A DNA stretch of 64,000 nucleotides from Gemmatimonadaceae bacterium (GCA_030835125.1 JAUQWM010000014.1:1-64000), one strand, 5' to 3'. Positions 27,859-36,406 are shown, counted from the first letter of the stretch. The notes: generated by a model from the sequence alone, not told the origin. Numbers and translations are program-made.

Positions 27859-28889
27859 ACCTCCGACAGCACCTGCTCCACGGCTGGGTCATCCCCGCCC
27901 ACCCGCTGGCACTGACCCCGCGGCGGACGCTGGACGAGCGTCACCAGGCAGCCCTGACCCGGTACTACATCGACGCCGGTGCGGGCGGCCTCGCGGTCGG
28001 CGTCCACACGACGCAGTTCGCGATCCGGGAGCCGCGGCACGGACTCCTGCGGCCCGTGCTCGAATTGGCCGCGGACACGGCGCGATCGTGGCCGGCGCAG
28101 GCCCCGCTCGCGCTCATCGCCGGTCTCTGCGGCGACACGCGCCAGGCGCTGGGGGAAGCGGAACTGGCCCGGACCCTCGGATACCACGCCGGACTGGTGA
28201 GCCTGGCCGGGCTACCTGGCGCCACCGACGCCCAGCTGGTCGAACACTGCCGGCGCGTCGGCGACGTCCTCCCGGTGTTCGGGTTCTACCTGCAGCCCGC
28301 CGTCGGCGGACGCCCGTTAGGCTGGCGGTTCTGGCGGGAACTGGCGGAGGTGCCGTCGGTGGTGGCGATCAAGGTGGCGCCGTTCAACCGGTATGCCACC
28401 CTGGATGTCATGCGCGCGGTGGCCGACGCGGGCCGCACCGACATCGCGCTGTACACGGGGAACGACGACGCCATCATCCACGACCTCGTGACGCCATACC
28501 CCTGCCTCGTGGGTGGGGGGACGGTGACGATGCGCATGGTCGGCGGCCTGCTCGGGCAATGGGCGGTCTGGACCAGGCGCGCCGTGGAGTTGCTGGATCG
28601 AATCCGGGCGGCGGCGTCCGGAGGACCGGTGACGTGGCTGCCGGAGGAAGCGGCGATCACCGACGCCAACGGCGCGATCTTCGATGCCGCCAACGGCTTC
28701 GCCGGCTGCATCCCCGGAATCCACCAGGTCCTGCATCGCCAGGGCCTGCTGCAGGGCACGTGGTGCCTGGACCCCGCCGAGCGCCTGTCGGACGGACAGG
28801 AGGCGGAGATCGACCGGGTCCTCCGCTGGTATCCCCACCTCACGGACGACGACTTCGTCCGCGAGCACCTCGACGCCTGGATTCGTTAG
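27855..28889 (+). CDS. DapA-like (dihydrodipicolinate synthase family) aldolase
   Basis: The protein, about 344 residues, is a class I aldolase of the DapA/NAL superfamily. The opening segment HGWVIPAHPLAL is followed by YYIDAGAGGLAVG, FGFYLQPAVGG with the conserved Tyr, the Schiff-base lysine K173 in VVAIKVAPFN, and YTGNDD. Family length requires the N-terminus near 27855, yet no ATG, GTG or TTG occurs there. A CTG overlapping the SDR stop (CTGA) is the best candidate; the first ATG (28410) would remove half the barrel. The stop lies inside the dispersed octamer and overlaps the stop of the opposite gene. Confidence 0.8.
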   Translation: MNLRQHLLHGWVIPAHPLALTPRRTLDERHQAALTRYYIDAGAGGLAVGVHTTQFAIREPRHGLLRPVLELAADTARSWPAQAPLALIAGLCGDTRQALGEAELARTLGYHAGLVSLAGLPGATDAQLVEHCRRVGDVLPVFGFYLQPAVGGRPLGWRFWRELAEVPSVVAIKVAPFNRYATLDVMRAVADAGRTDIALYTGNDDAIIHDLVTPYPCLVGGGTVTMRMVGGLLGQWAVWTRRAVELLDRIRAAASGGPVTWLPEEAAITDANGAIFDAANGFAGCIPGIHQVLHRQGLLQGTWCLDPAERLSDGQEAEIDRVLRWYPHLTDDDFVREHLDAWIR

Positions 28890-28891
28890 GC
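28884..28891. repeat. octamer CGTTAGGC carrying the stop codons of two convergent genes
   Basis: The octamer supplies TAG (28887-28889) to the plus-strand aldolase and TAA (28888-28886) to the minus-strand small protein. The two genes thus end within the same 4 bases. Confidence 0.9.
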
Positions 28892-29392
28892 CCGGGGAAC
28901 GGCGGGCAGCAGGTCGCGGTGCCACGAGTCGCCGGCCGGCCGCTCGAACCCGGCGCGCCAGGCGGCCGCGGTGGTCACGCTGGTGTCGAACACCGGCGTC
29001 GTGGCACCGACGGCCCCCGCCGCGGCCTGCGCCGCAAACGCATCCCTGCTTGCCGTGACGATGGCCCCGGCGCCGTCCCGCCAGAACACCCGGGCCCCGC
29101 CAAGGAACGTCGTGCCGAGGGAGGATTGGAGGTGCTGCAGCACGTGAAACAGCGCGTCGACCGAGCACCCTGACGCCCCCGCAGCCGACTGGTCGACGCC
29201 AATCGCCAGGAACCGGTCATCACGCCAGTCGCGGCCGCACGTCAACGGATCGCCATGCGCCTTCCACTGGGCAAGCCACTCATCGACGGCAGACAGGAGG
29301 CGAGCGGCGGGTTCGCCGGTCACGGGATCCGAGGCGGCGAAGACCCAGAGCCGGGCATGATCCGGGAGCGCGTGAAAGTCCACCCTGGGCAT
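28886..29392 (-). CDS. conserved small protein often misnamed ABC transporter ATPase
   Basis: The 168-residue soluble protein matches a widespread uncharacterised family. Its markers are ARLWVFAASDP at the start, VDEWLAQWKAHGDPL, FLAIGVDQSAAGASGCSVDAL near the middle and a loosely conserved tail. The SGCSID-like core is the strongest signature. It has no Walker motifs, so the ATPase name used for relatives is not justified. It has no signal peptide. It is convergent with the DapA-like gene and sits upstream of a WtpA-like gene on the same strand. Confidence 0.8.
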   Translation of the reverse strand: MPRVDFHALPDHARLWVFAASDPVTGEPAARLLSAVDEWLAQWKAHGDPLTCGRDWRDDRFLAIGVDQSAAGASGCSVDALFHVLQHLQSSLGTTFLGGARVFWRDGAGAIVTASRDAFAAQAAAGAVGATTPVFDTSVTTAAAWRAGFERPAGDSWHRDLLPAVPRA

Positions 29393-29469
29393 GGTGAGCA
29401 GGGAACAGGAAACGAGCGTCCGGCGGTGTGGACACGGCCGTCAGGCCGGTTGTCCGGACTCCCTCGAAT

Positions 29470-30408
29470 CTACCGTCCCAGCGCGCGAAGCACGCCTGCC
29501 GGAATGCCATCCCCAACCGCCTCGGGCGCTGGCAGCGTCGACAGGAATTGGCCCTCGAGTGCGCGACGACCCTCCGGCGAAAGGAGGTACGCGACAAAAC
29601 GCCCGGCCAGGGAGGCATGGAGCGCCGCGATGGGAATCGAGAACGCATACCGGATCGGCGCTCCTCGCATCGTGACGGTGTCGGCCGCTGACTTGCCGAT
29701 GACCCTGACGGCCGCGTGCTGGTAGGCCTCCGCATGGGAGGAGTTGCCGAGATCGATGTCGTCGCCGACGCGCACGTGCCGTATCCCCGAGGAACGCGCC
29801 ATCGACTCGTAGAACCATGCGAAGTCGAGGTCACCCGACTCGAGCAGCGCCACCAGCTCGATTTCCTTGGGGCGGATGTTGCGCGGCGGCGCGGCGCGCT
29901 CGAGCGCGGCGGCCAGTCCGGGCTGACCCAGCCGGCGCCCAGCCAGCTGGAACAGCATGAGTGTCCGATACCCGGCGGGGTCGAGGTCGGGATTCGCGCG
30001 GCCCGTCTCGACCCCCGGGCGCTGGAGCACTTGCCACCAGTTCGTCGAGTCGACATCGGCCGCAAACTTCGACCGATCGGTGAACGCCAGCACGATCCGG
30101 TTCTCGGCGAAGCGGGCGTACCACGTCACGTGCGACGGCATGAGCACCTTGGGAAACACGTCCTCGTCGGCCAACGCGATGACGTCGGGCGTCTTTCCGA
30201 GTTCGGTCAGCTTCCGCGCCGTCTCGAGGCTCCCGGAGGTCTCGAGTTCGTAGCGGATGCCGGACGCGGCCGAGAAGGAATCGAGTGCGGCCCGCATGGG
30301 GCGGGCGAGGCTCCCGGCCGTGAAGACGACCAGCGGACCGTCCTCCCCCACGGATCCGCCAGTGCATGCGGCGAGGAGTGCGACCGCCGCCACGGACCAC
30401 CTTCGCAT
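29470..30408 (-). CDS. WtpA/ModA-like substrate-binding lipoprotein
   Basis: The 312-residue protein is the extracytoplasmic binding component of a molybdate/tungstate-type ABC importer. It has a lipobox (VALLAACTGG, Cys15), then VVFTAGSLARPM, an early ligand loop, TPDVIALADEDVFPKVL, ENRIVLAFTDRS, and DFAWFYESMA, PIRYAFSIPI later in the domain. The extended form fits WtpA more than ModA. No permease or ATPase gene is adjacent. Its reading frame ends 2 bases before the start of the epimerase ORF. Tungstate or molybdate as ligand is inference; the window also carries one Mo-cofactor enzyme. Confidence 0.85.
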   Translation of the reverse strand: MRRWSVAAVALLAACTGGSVGEDGPLVVFTAGSLARPMRAALDSFSAASGIRYELETSGSLETARKLTELGKTPDVIALADEDVFPKVLMPSHVTWYARFAENRIVLAFTDRSKFAADVDSTNWWQVLQRPGVETGRANPDLDPAGYRTLMLFQLAGRRLGQPGLAAALERAAPPRNIRPKEIELVALLESGDLDFAWFYESMARSSGIRHVRVGDDIDLGNSSHAEAYQHAAVRVIGKSAADTVTMRGAPIRYAFSIPIAALHASLAGRFVAYLLSPEGRRALEGQFLSTLPAPEAVGDGIPAGVLRALGR

Positions 30409-30410
30409 CG

Positions 30411-31328
30411 TCAGCTCCCCCGGAGTTCGCTGGCCAGCGCCGCGTCGATGGTCGGGTGCTCGAACTGGAAGCCGGAATCGAGGAGTTGCCGCGGGATCGC
30501 GCGCTGGCCGGCCAGGATGGTTTCCTCGCCCATCTCGCCGAACATGAGCCGCACCGCAAACGCCGGCACGACCGCGAGGGCCGGCCGATGGACGGCCTTC
30601 GCCAGGGCCTTCGTGAACTCGGCGTTGCGAACGGGGGATGGCGCGGTCACGAGGAGCGGTCCACCTAACGACTCATGCAGCGCCGCCCACGACAGCGCCC
30701 GGATGGCGTCGGTGCGGCTGATCCAGCTCAGCCACTGCCGCCCACTGCCGAGACGACCACCGGCGCCGAGCCGGAAGATCGGCAGGAGTTCCTTCAGCAG
30801 CCCACCCGACGGGTGCAGGACCAGTCCCGCGCGAGGGTGCACCACGCGCACGCCCGCCTCGCGCGCCGGGTCGGCCGCTCCCTCCCAGGCGCGGACGACG
30901 TCGGCCAGGAAGCCGGTGCCGGCACTGCTGTCCTCGTCGAGTTCCTGGTCGCCGCGATCGCCGTAGTACCCGATCGCCGACATGCTGACGAGCACGCGCG
31001 GATGCGGGTCGAGCTCGGCGCAGGCGCGCGCGAGAAGGCTGGTGGACCGCACCCGCGTATCCACGATCTTCTTCCGCCACTCGGGCGTCCACCGCTGGCC
31101 GATGTTCGCACCCACGAGGTTGATGACGATGCGCACGCCGGCGAGCTTCGACACGTCGAGCGTCCCGGCGTCGGGATCCCACCGGATGTGGCCGTGACGA
31201 TCGTCCTCGCGCCGACCGATCCGGATGACGGCGTGCCCCATCTCCTCGAGGTGCTTCGCCAGCGCCGAGCCGATGAAGCCTGACGCGCCGGCAATGGCAA
31301 TGCGACGGGGTCCCTTGGGGGCGCTCAT
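30411..31328 (-). CDS. TIGR01777/YfcH-type SDR epimerase
   Basis: The 305-residue protein has the nucleotide loop GASGFIGS at the N-terminus, then VINLVGANIGQRWTPEWRKKI, SMSAIGYYGDRG with the family tyrosine, and a C-terminal domain with GRLGSGRQWLSWI and QRAIPRQLLDSGFQF. All are hallmarks of this subfamily, whose substrate is unknown. The ATG overlaps the DNA-glycosylase stop by 4 bases. The TTA-GGT pair near 30664 lies in a 7-of-8 copy of the dispersed octamer. Confidence 0.93.
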   Translation of the reverse strand: MSAPKGPRRIAIAGASGFIGSALAKHLEEMGHAVIRIGRREDDRHGHIRWDPDAGTLDVSKLAGVRIVINLVGANIGQRWTPEWRKKIVDTRVRSTSLLARACAELDPHPRVLVSMSAIGYYGDRGDQELDEDSSAGTGFLADVVRAWEGAADPAREAGVRVVHPRAGLVLHPSGGLLKELLPIFRLGAGGRLGSGRQWLSWISRTDAIRALSWAALHESLGGPLLVTAPSPVRNAEFTKALAKAVHRPALAVVPAFAVRLMFGEMGEETILAGQRAIPRQLLDSGFQFEHPTIDAALASELRGS

Positions 31329-31939
31329 GCCGACTGGGCCGGCAATTCGAGGACACGCCACATGTACCAGGAACCGACCGTGCGGTACGGCGCCCACGGC
31401 GCGGCGATCTTCGCGACGCGCTTTCCGTCGGGCATCTTGCGGAGGCGGTAGGCGCGTTGCACGCCCTTGCGGATCCCCAGGTCCAGCACCGGCAGCACGT
31501 CGGGGCGTCCGAGCCGGAACATGAGGAACATCTGCGCGGTCCAGACGCCGACGCCCTTGACCTGCACCAGCTGGCGCGTGACTTCCTCGTCCGGGAAGTC
31601 GCCGAGCCGCTCCGCATCGAGGGTGCCCCGCGACGCGTGCGTCGCCAGGTCCCGGAGGTAGCCGAGCTTCTGGCGCGACAATCCTGCACTCCGCAGGGTT
31701 TCGTCGGGAAGGCCCAGCAGGGGCTCGACCGACAGCGATCCCCCACAGGCCGCCTGTACGCGCCCGTGGATCGTCGTGGCGGCCTTGGTCGAGAGCTGCT
31801 GGTAGATGATCGAGCGCGCGACGAACTCGAAGTGCGTGCCATCGGTCGGCGGCGTCAACCGACAGGGTCCGACCTTCTCGATGACCTTCTGCAGGACGGG
31901 GTCCGCGCGGCGCAGGTGGGCGAGTGCCTTTCGGTGCAT
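31325..31939 (-). CDS. AlkA-type DNA-3-methyladenine glycosylase
   Basis: The 204-residue protein is a HhH-GPD base-excision glycosylase. It has FEFVARSIIYQQLSTKAA early and the helix-hairpin-helix VQVKGVGVWTAQMFLMF. The catalytic aspartate sits in VLPVLDLGIRKG, where relatives have PxDDLG. A WAPYRTVGSWYMWR tail follows. It should excise alkylated purines. I chose ATG 31939; a TTG two codons upstream is also open. It is coupled to the downstream epimerase, a frequent but unexplained pairing. Confidence 0.92.
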   Translation of the reverse strand: MHRKALAHLRRADPVLQKVIEKVGPCRLTPPTDGTHFEFVARSIIYQQLSTKAATTIHGRVQAACGGSLSVEPLLGLPDETLRSAGLSRQKLGYLRDLATHASRGTLDAERLGDFPDEEVTRQLVQVKGVGVWTAQMFLMFRLGRPDVLPVLDLGIRKGVQRAYRLRKMPDGKRVAKIAAPWAPYRTVGSWYMWRVLELPAQSA

Positions 31940-32055
31940 GACCAAACTCTAACCGCGGACCATCACGAGGCGAGTGCTTCCCGCCACCAAGGCGTTCCGG
32001 CATGGCCGAGCGGCGGCTAGCTTGACGTGTTCACCCTCCCCTGCCAGCCGTGCAC

Positions 32056-33330
32056 ATGGATCCGCGATCAGTGGTACGCCGCCCGCACGTCCCTTCGTCC
32101 GCGGCCCGGGGCCGATGGCCCCTGTTTGCGGCCCTGGTCCTGTTGTGCGCATCCGGCGCCGTCCTCCCCGGACAGGGCGTGGTCGTCCTGCGACACGCCA
32201 ACCTGGCGGATGGAGCCCGCGGTGCGATTGCCACGAACGCGGCCGTGGTCATTCGCGATGGACTGATCGCGCAGGTCGAGAGCGAGCCGTTCACGCCGCC
32301 CGCGGGAGCGACGGTCATCGATGTGGGCGGCCGGTACGTCGTCCCGGGCCTCATCGATGCCCACACGCACATCTCGACGCTGGCGAACGCCCGCCGCGCG
32401 CTGGAGTCGGGCGTGACCACCGTGCGAAGCGCCAGCACGAGCAACTTCCAGGACGTCGCCCTCCGCGACCTGGTGAAGCAGGGCGCGGTCACGGGTCCCG
32501 AGGTCGTCGCGGCCGGCGTCTTCATCACGCCGGAACTGGGCGAGACGATGCTTGCCGACGCCAGGCTCGGCGCCCTCAAGGATGGGGTGGTGACCGAGTC
32601 GGCCTTGCGGGCGGTGGTCCGGATCAACCTCGAGCACGGGGTCAACGTCATCAAGACGCGAGGCACCGAGCGCGCCGGCCTGCCGAACACCGACCCGCGG
32701 AAGCAGACGTACACGGAGCAGCAACTGGCATGGATCGTCGACGAAGCCACGAAGGGCGGCGTGCCCGTCATGGCCCACGCGCACGGGGATGAAGGCGCCT
32801 ATGCCGCGGTCCGGGCCGGCGTGCGGTCGATCGAGCACGGCACGTACCTGTCCGACTCGACGCTGGCCCTCATGCGGCAGCGCGGCACGTTCCTGGTGCC
32901 GACCTACATCACCGTCGTCGACCTGACGCGTCCCGGCGGCGATTACGACAACCCGATCCTCACGCTCCGGGGGGCGCACATGCTCCCGCGGCTGGCCGAA
33001 ACGGTGCAGCGCGCGCACCGCATCGGCGTGAAGCTCGTGACCGGCGCCGACACGGACTACGGGCCGGAGAGCCTCTCGCGGATCGCCGGTGAGGTGGCGT
33101 CGCTGGCCGAGCTGGGGCTCACGCCCCTGGAGGCGCTCCGCGCGGCCACCACGGTCGCGGCGGAGTTGTTAGGCATCGGCGCCCGCACGGGCGCGATCCA
33201 GGTGGGCATGGAGGCCGACCTGGTGGTCGTCGAGCGCAACCCGCTGCAGGACCCGCGCGCCCTGGCCGACGTGCTCGTGGTGCTGAGCAACGGGCGCATC
33301 GGGCTCAATCGCCTTCCCTTCGGACGGTAG
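32056..33330 (+). CDS. exported metal-dependent amidohydrolase (imidazolonepropionase/prolidase-like)
   Basis: The 424-residue protein has an N-terminal signal segment (LFAALVLLCASGAVLPG) and an amidohydrolase barrel. Ligand motifs in order are DAHTHIS, the VIKTRGTE lysine, MAHAHGDEG, RSIEHGTYL and VTGADTDYG. The composite beta domain returns at GMEADLVVVERNPLQDP. Relatives hydrolyse Xaa-Pro dipeptides or cyclic amides. GTG 32050 is an alternative start; neither has a clear ribosome site. It carries a TTA-GGC pair at 33169. The M28 peptidase follows 9 bases later. Confidence 0.9.
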   Translation: MDPRSVVRRPHVPSSAARGRWPLFAALVLLCASGAVLPGQGVVVLRHANLADGARGAIATNAAVVIRDGLIAQVESEPFTPPAGATVIDVGGRYVVPGLIDAHTHISTLANARRALESGVTTVRSASTSNFQDVALRDLVKQGAVTGPEVVAAGVFITPELGETMLADARLGALKDGVVTESALRAVVRINLEHGVNVIKTRGTERAGLPNTDPRKQTYTEQQLAWIVDEATKGGVPVMAHAHGDEGAYAAVRAGVRSIEHGTYLSDSTLALMRQRGTFLVPTYITVVDLTRPGGDYDNPILTLRGAHMLPRLAETVQRAHRIGVKLVTGADTDYGPESLSRIAGEVASLAELGLTPLEALRAATTVAAELLGIGARTGAIQVGMEADLVVVERNPLQDPRALADVLVVLSNGRIGLNRLPFGR

Positions 33331-33339
33331 GACCGCGCC

Positions 33340-34377
33340 ATGTCGTTGCCGAGCCGCCTGCGCCTGGCCCTCCTCGCCCTGGTGATGACCGCGGCGCCGG
33401 CGTGCTCCCAGCGCACGCCGGCGCCGGGTGAGGCAGCCATCACCGAGGCCCTGATCCGCCGGCACGTCGACGTGATCGCCGCCGACTCGATGCTCGGCCG
33501 TGACACGCCCAGTCGCGGGCTCGAGCTGACCGCCGCGTACGTCGCCTCGCACTTCCAGCGGCTCGGCCTGCGGCCCGGCGGGGACGCGGGGACCTTCCTC
33601 CAGCGGTACCCGCTGGCCGGTCCGCCGCCCGCGAAGGGGCCGCGCGGGACCCCCGGCGCCCCCGTCGGCTACGACCCCGGGTCGGCGCCTAACGTGGTCG
33701 GCATCCTCCCGGGCACCGACCCCGCGCTGCGCGACGAGTACCTCGTGGTGTCGGCGCACATGGATCATGTCGGCGTCAACGGCGCCGTCCCGAAGGACAG
33801 CATCTGGAACGGCGCTGACGACGATGCGTCGGGGACGGCCGGCGTGCTGGCACTGGCCGAAGCGTTCGCCAAGGCCCCGCCCCGCCGATCGATCATCTTC
33901 CTGACCGTGAGCGGTGAGGAGCAGGGCTTGTGGGGCAGCGCCTGGTTCACGGAGCACCCGCCGGTGCCCATCACGACGATCGTGGCGAACCTCAACCTCG
34001 ACATGATCGGACGGAACTGGAAGGACTCGATCGTGGTGATTGGCCAGGAGCATTCCGACCTGGGGACGACCCTCGCGAAGGTGAACGCGGCGCATCCCGG
34101 GCTGCGCGTGACCGCCATGAAGGATCCGTGGCCCCAGGAGAGCTTCTTCACGCGCTCCGACCACTTCAACTTCGCCCGGCGCGGCGTCCCGGCGCTGTTC
34201 TTCTTCAACGGCGTCCACGAAGACTACCACCAGCCGAGTGACTCGCCCGACAAGATCGACGCGGAAAAGGAAGCGAGGATCGTCCGGCTGATCTACCACG
34301 TGGCCGTGGCGGTCGCCAACACCACGTCCCGCCCGAAATGGAATCCCGAGTCGTACCGGAAGATCGTGAAGCCGTAG
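33340..34377 (+). CDS. M28-family zinc aminopeptidase, probable lipoprotein
   Basis: The 345-residue protein has a signal with lipobox-like AAPAC and a two-zinc M28 domain. Ligand motifs are AHMDHVG, NGADDDASGT, VSGEEQGLWGS with the catalytic glutamate, NLNLDMIG and EDYHQPSD. Residues 40-110 form a short N-terminal extension and no clear PA insert is seen. It should release N-terminal amino acids from peptides in the periplasm. It lies 9 bases after the amidohydrolase; together with it this is a peptide-scavenging pair. Confidence 0.93.
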   Translation: MSLPSRLRLALLALVMTAAPACSQRTPAPGEAAITEALIRRHVDVIAADSMLGRDTPSRGLELTAAYVASHFQRLGLRPGGDAGTFLQRYPLAGPPPAKGPRGTPGAPVGYDPGSAPNVVGILPGTDPALRDEYLVVSAHMDHVGVNGAVPKDSIWNGADDDASGTAGVLALAEAFAKAPPRRSIIFLTVSGEEQGLWGSAWFTEHPPVPITTIVANLNLDMIGRNWKDSIVVIGQEHSDLGTTLAKVNAAHPGLRVTAMKDPWPQESFFTRSDHFNFARRGVPALFFFNGVHEDYHQPSDSPDKIDAEKEARIVRLIYHVAVAVANTTSRPKWNPESYRKIVKP

Positions 34378-34414
34378 TGGACTCCCCCCTCCCCAATCTC
34401 CCATCCCATCCTGA

Positions 34415-34780
34415 ATGAGCTCCGTCACGTTCTACAAGTGGTCCGACGTCCCCCTCGAGAACGTCACGCCCGTGCTCGACCGCAAGCTGATCACCGGCGA
34501 GCGGATGATGCTGGCGCAGGTCTTCCTGAAGAAGGGATGCGTCGTGCCGCGCCACCAGCACCATAACGAGCAGTTGACCTACATCCTCGAGGGAGCCCTG
34601 CGGTTCTGGATCGGGGAGGACGAGTCGGAGATCCAGGACGTCCATGCCGGCGAGGTGTTGTACATCCCGGCGAACGTGTGGCACAAGGCGGAAGCGCTGG
34701 AGGACACGCTCGACCTGGACGTCTTCTCGCCGCCTCGTGAGGACTGGCTCAAGAAGACGGACGACTACCTCAGGAGATAG
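34415..34780 (+). CDS. single-domain cupin
   Basis: The 121-residue small cupin has the first motif as RHQHHNEQLTYILEGALRF (HxH...E metal ligands) and the second as GEVLYIPANVWHKAEAL with the fourth ligand histidine. It has no signal peptide and no fused domain. Such proteins include oxidases, isomerases and binding proteins, so no substrate can be assigned. The ATG lacks a visible ribosome site. A 7-bp tandem repeat begins at the last base of its stop codon. Confidence 0.9.
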   Translation: MSSVTFYKWSDVPLENVTPVLDRKLITGERMMLAQVFLKKGCVVPRHQHHNEQLTYILEGALRFWIGEDESEIQDVHAGEVLYIPANVWHKAEALEDTLDLDVFSPPREDWLKKTDDYLRR

Positions 34781-34803
34781 GCCGGAGGCCGGAGCCCGGA
34801 GGG
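34780..34803. repeat. 7-bp-period tandem repeat
   Basis: Three heptads, GGCCGGA, GGCCGGA and GCCCGGA, followed by a partial GGGC, lie between the stops of the cupin and the convergent membrane protein. It is one of five such arrays in the window. Confidence 0.75.
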
Positions 34804-34807
34804 CTCG

Positions 34808-35077
34808 CTACCGCAGCTTGTGGCGCGCGGCGGCGAAGAGCCCGACCACGACGCCAGACCCGACGACCCACAGGCCGAGGCGCGACTGCGCCACGTGGAA
34901 ATCGGTCACCGTCACGGCCGGAATGCCCCTGGGCATCGCGCGAGTCCCGTCGCCGATGCCGGTCAGCGCATGACGAGCAAAGGCGAACAGGGCGATTCCG
35001 CCCAGCACCATCAGCAGGGCCACGGCGTCGAGCAGCCGGTCGGCGGCACGGGGACGGGACTTGTCGGAATCGGTCAT
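34808..35077 (-). CDS. small two-helix membrane protein
   Basis: The 89-residue protein has a short charged N-terminus (TDSDKSRPRAADR), a first helix (LLDAVALLMVLGGIALFAFA), a loop of about 30 residues and a second helix (LGLWVVGSGVVVGLFAAA) with a basic end. No family is recognised. It is divergent from the M15 peptidase and convergent with the cupin. Confidence 0.6.
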   Translation of the reverse strand: MTDSDKSRPRAADRLLDAVALLMVLGGIALFAFARHALTGIGDGTRAMPRGIPAVTVTDFHVAQSRLGLWVVGSGVVVGLFAAARHKLR

Positions 35078-35233
35078 GGTCGCCCATTGGACGACCAAGG
35101 GGCGCCGGGGCCACGGACCCGCCGAGGCCGCGATTGACGGCCACGCGGCAGGCGCTTTGTGCGCCCGGTCACCGGCAAGGACCCGGGCGCTGATCGGGGT
35201 TGCTGGCGACTCCGGGGACTCGTCCTTCAATCG

Positions 35234-36325
35234 ATGCGATTCCCCCGGTTCAGCTCGCGCCGCGTCGCGCGTTTCTTCGCCGTGAGCGCCCCCCTGGCGC
35301 TTGCGGTGCCCGTCACCCGCGCCGTCGCCGTCGGCGACCTGTTCGGAAATCCGGTCGCGCCGGAACGGCCTCGCGCGGAACTGGTGAACGTCCCGAGCCG
35401 GCGTGCGCTGTCGGGACCGTCGTTCGATTCGCTCGCCGGCCGGAGCGGCCAGCTTCGCGTGGCGTTCCTCACGCGCGAAGACGTGGACCAGCTCCCGGCA
35501 CTCGTCGACCAGTTCGGGCCGGATGCCCGCCTGCCCGGCGTGCGTTCGCTGGCGTATCCCCGCGACGGATCGACGTTCGCCTTCGTGACCCTCAAGCCGT
35601 GGCGCGAGAAGCTCGGCAGCTTCATCAACACGTACCACGTCGGCTGGTGGCCCGGCGAGCGCCGCACGATGCCCGACAACTACGACAACCCGGTGGGCTT
35701 CATCGAAGTCACGCCGGAGAACGCGGACCTCCGGCTGTCGACACACTTCACCCTGCGGAGCTTCCTGACGCGCGATCAGGAGCGCGTCTGGCCCAAGTAC
35801 GTGGTGATGCGTGAGGAGCTGCTCGACAAGCTCGAGCTGGTGCTCACCACGCTCGAGGCCCAGGGCATCCCGACGCGGAACGTGATCGTGCTGTCCGGCT
35901 TCCGTACGCCGCAGTACAACCAGCGCGCGACCTTCGAGGGCGCCGCCTATGCCAGCCGCCACCAGTACGGTGACGCGGCCGACCTGATCATCGATGCCGA
36001 CCGGGACGGACGCATGGATGACCTGAACCGCGATGGCGCGGTGGACTTCATGGATACGGACGTCATCAACCGCGCCGTGGAGCGGGTGGAACGGAAGTAC
36101 CCCGAGCTGGTCGGTGGACTCGGACTCTACCACGCCATGGGTCCCAGCGGCCCATTCGCGCACATCGACGTTCGCGGTACGCGGGCGCGCTGGTCAGGCG
36201 GCGGCTCGCCCTCACGGGCGGTGGCGTCGAAGGCAGGCACGGTCGCGGGCCCGGAGAACCGCGTATCTCCCACCGGCACCTGCAAGGCTCCCGCGGAATT
36301 CGCGTATCTCTGTGGGAAGCGATAG
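35234..36325 (+). CDS. M15/YcbK-type peptidase with embedded calcium-loop-like insert
   Basis: The 363-residue exported protein has a Tat-like or Sec signal (SSRRVARFFAVSAPLALAV). A beta-rich N-terminal half is followed by a zinc D,D-peptidase domain: SGFRTPQYN, then SRHQYGDAADL with His and Asp ligands, and GPFAHIDVRG with the last His. Between the ligands is a segment with two D/N-x-D-x-D-G-like loops (DADRDGRMDD and NRDGAVD), reminiscent of EF-hand or dockerin calcium loops. It probably trims peptidoglycan stem peptides in the periplasm. An ORF starting further upstream is possible but lacks a signal. Confidence 0.88.
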   Translation: MRFPRFSSRRVARFFAVSAPLALAVPVTRAVAVGDLFGNPVAPERPRAELVNVPSRRALSGPSFDSLAGRSGQLRVAFLTREDVDQLPALVDQFGPDARLPGVRSLAYPRDGSTFAFVTLKPWREKLGSFINTYHVGWWPGERRTMPDNYDNPVGFIEVTPENADLRLSTHFTLRSFLTRDQERVWPKYVVMREELLDKLELVLTTLEAQGIPTRNVIVLSGFRTPQYNQRATFEGAAYASRHQYGDAADLIIDADRDGRMDDLNRDGAVDFMDTDVINRAVERVERKYPELVGGLGLYHAMGPSGPFAHIDVRGTRARWSGGGSPSRAVASKAGTVAGPENRVSPTGTCKAPAEFAYLCGKR

Positions 36326-36337
36326 CCGGGAGCCGGG
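36324..36337. repeat. 7-bp-period tandem repeat
   Basis: Two perfect heptads AGCCGGG lie exactly at the stop codon of the M15 gene, followed by a GC-rich dyad GGCGCCTGAGGCGC. Confidence 0.65.
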
Positions 36338-36406
36338 AGGCGCCTGAGGCGCTGCGGGTAGCGGGCGCTTCTTGTGTCCGCCGCCATTGACGGTACATTC
36401 GCGCCC

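Noticed and set aside
1835-30408. Functional link between the molybdopterin enzyme and the WtpA-like protein
   Set aside because: They are 26 kb apart in separate transcription units; only a general Mo/W theme connects them.
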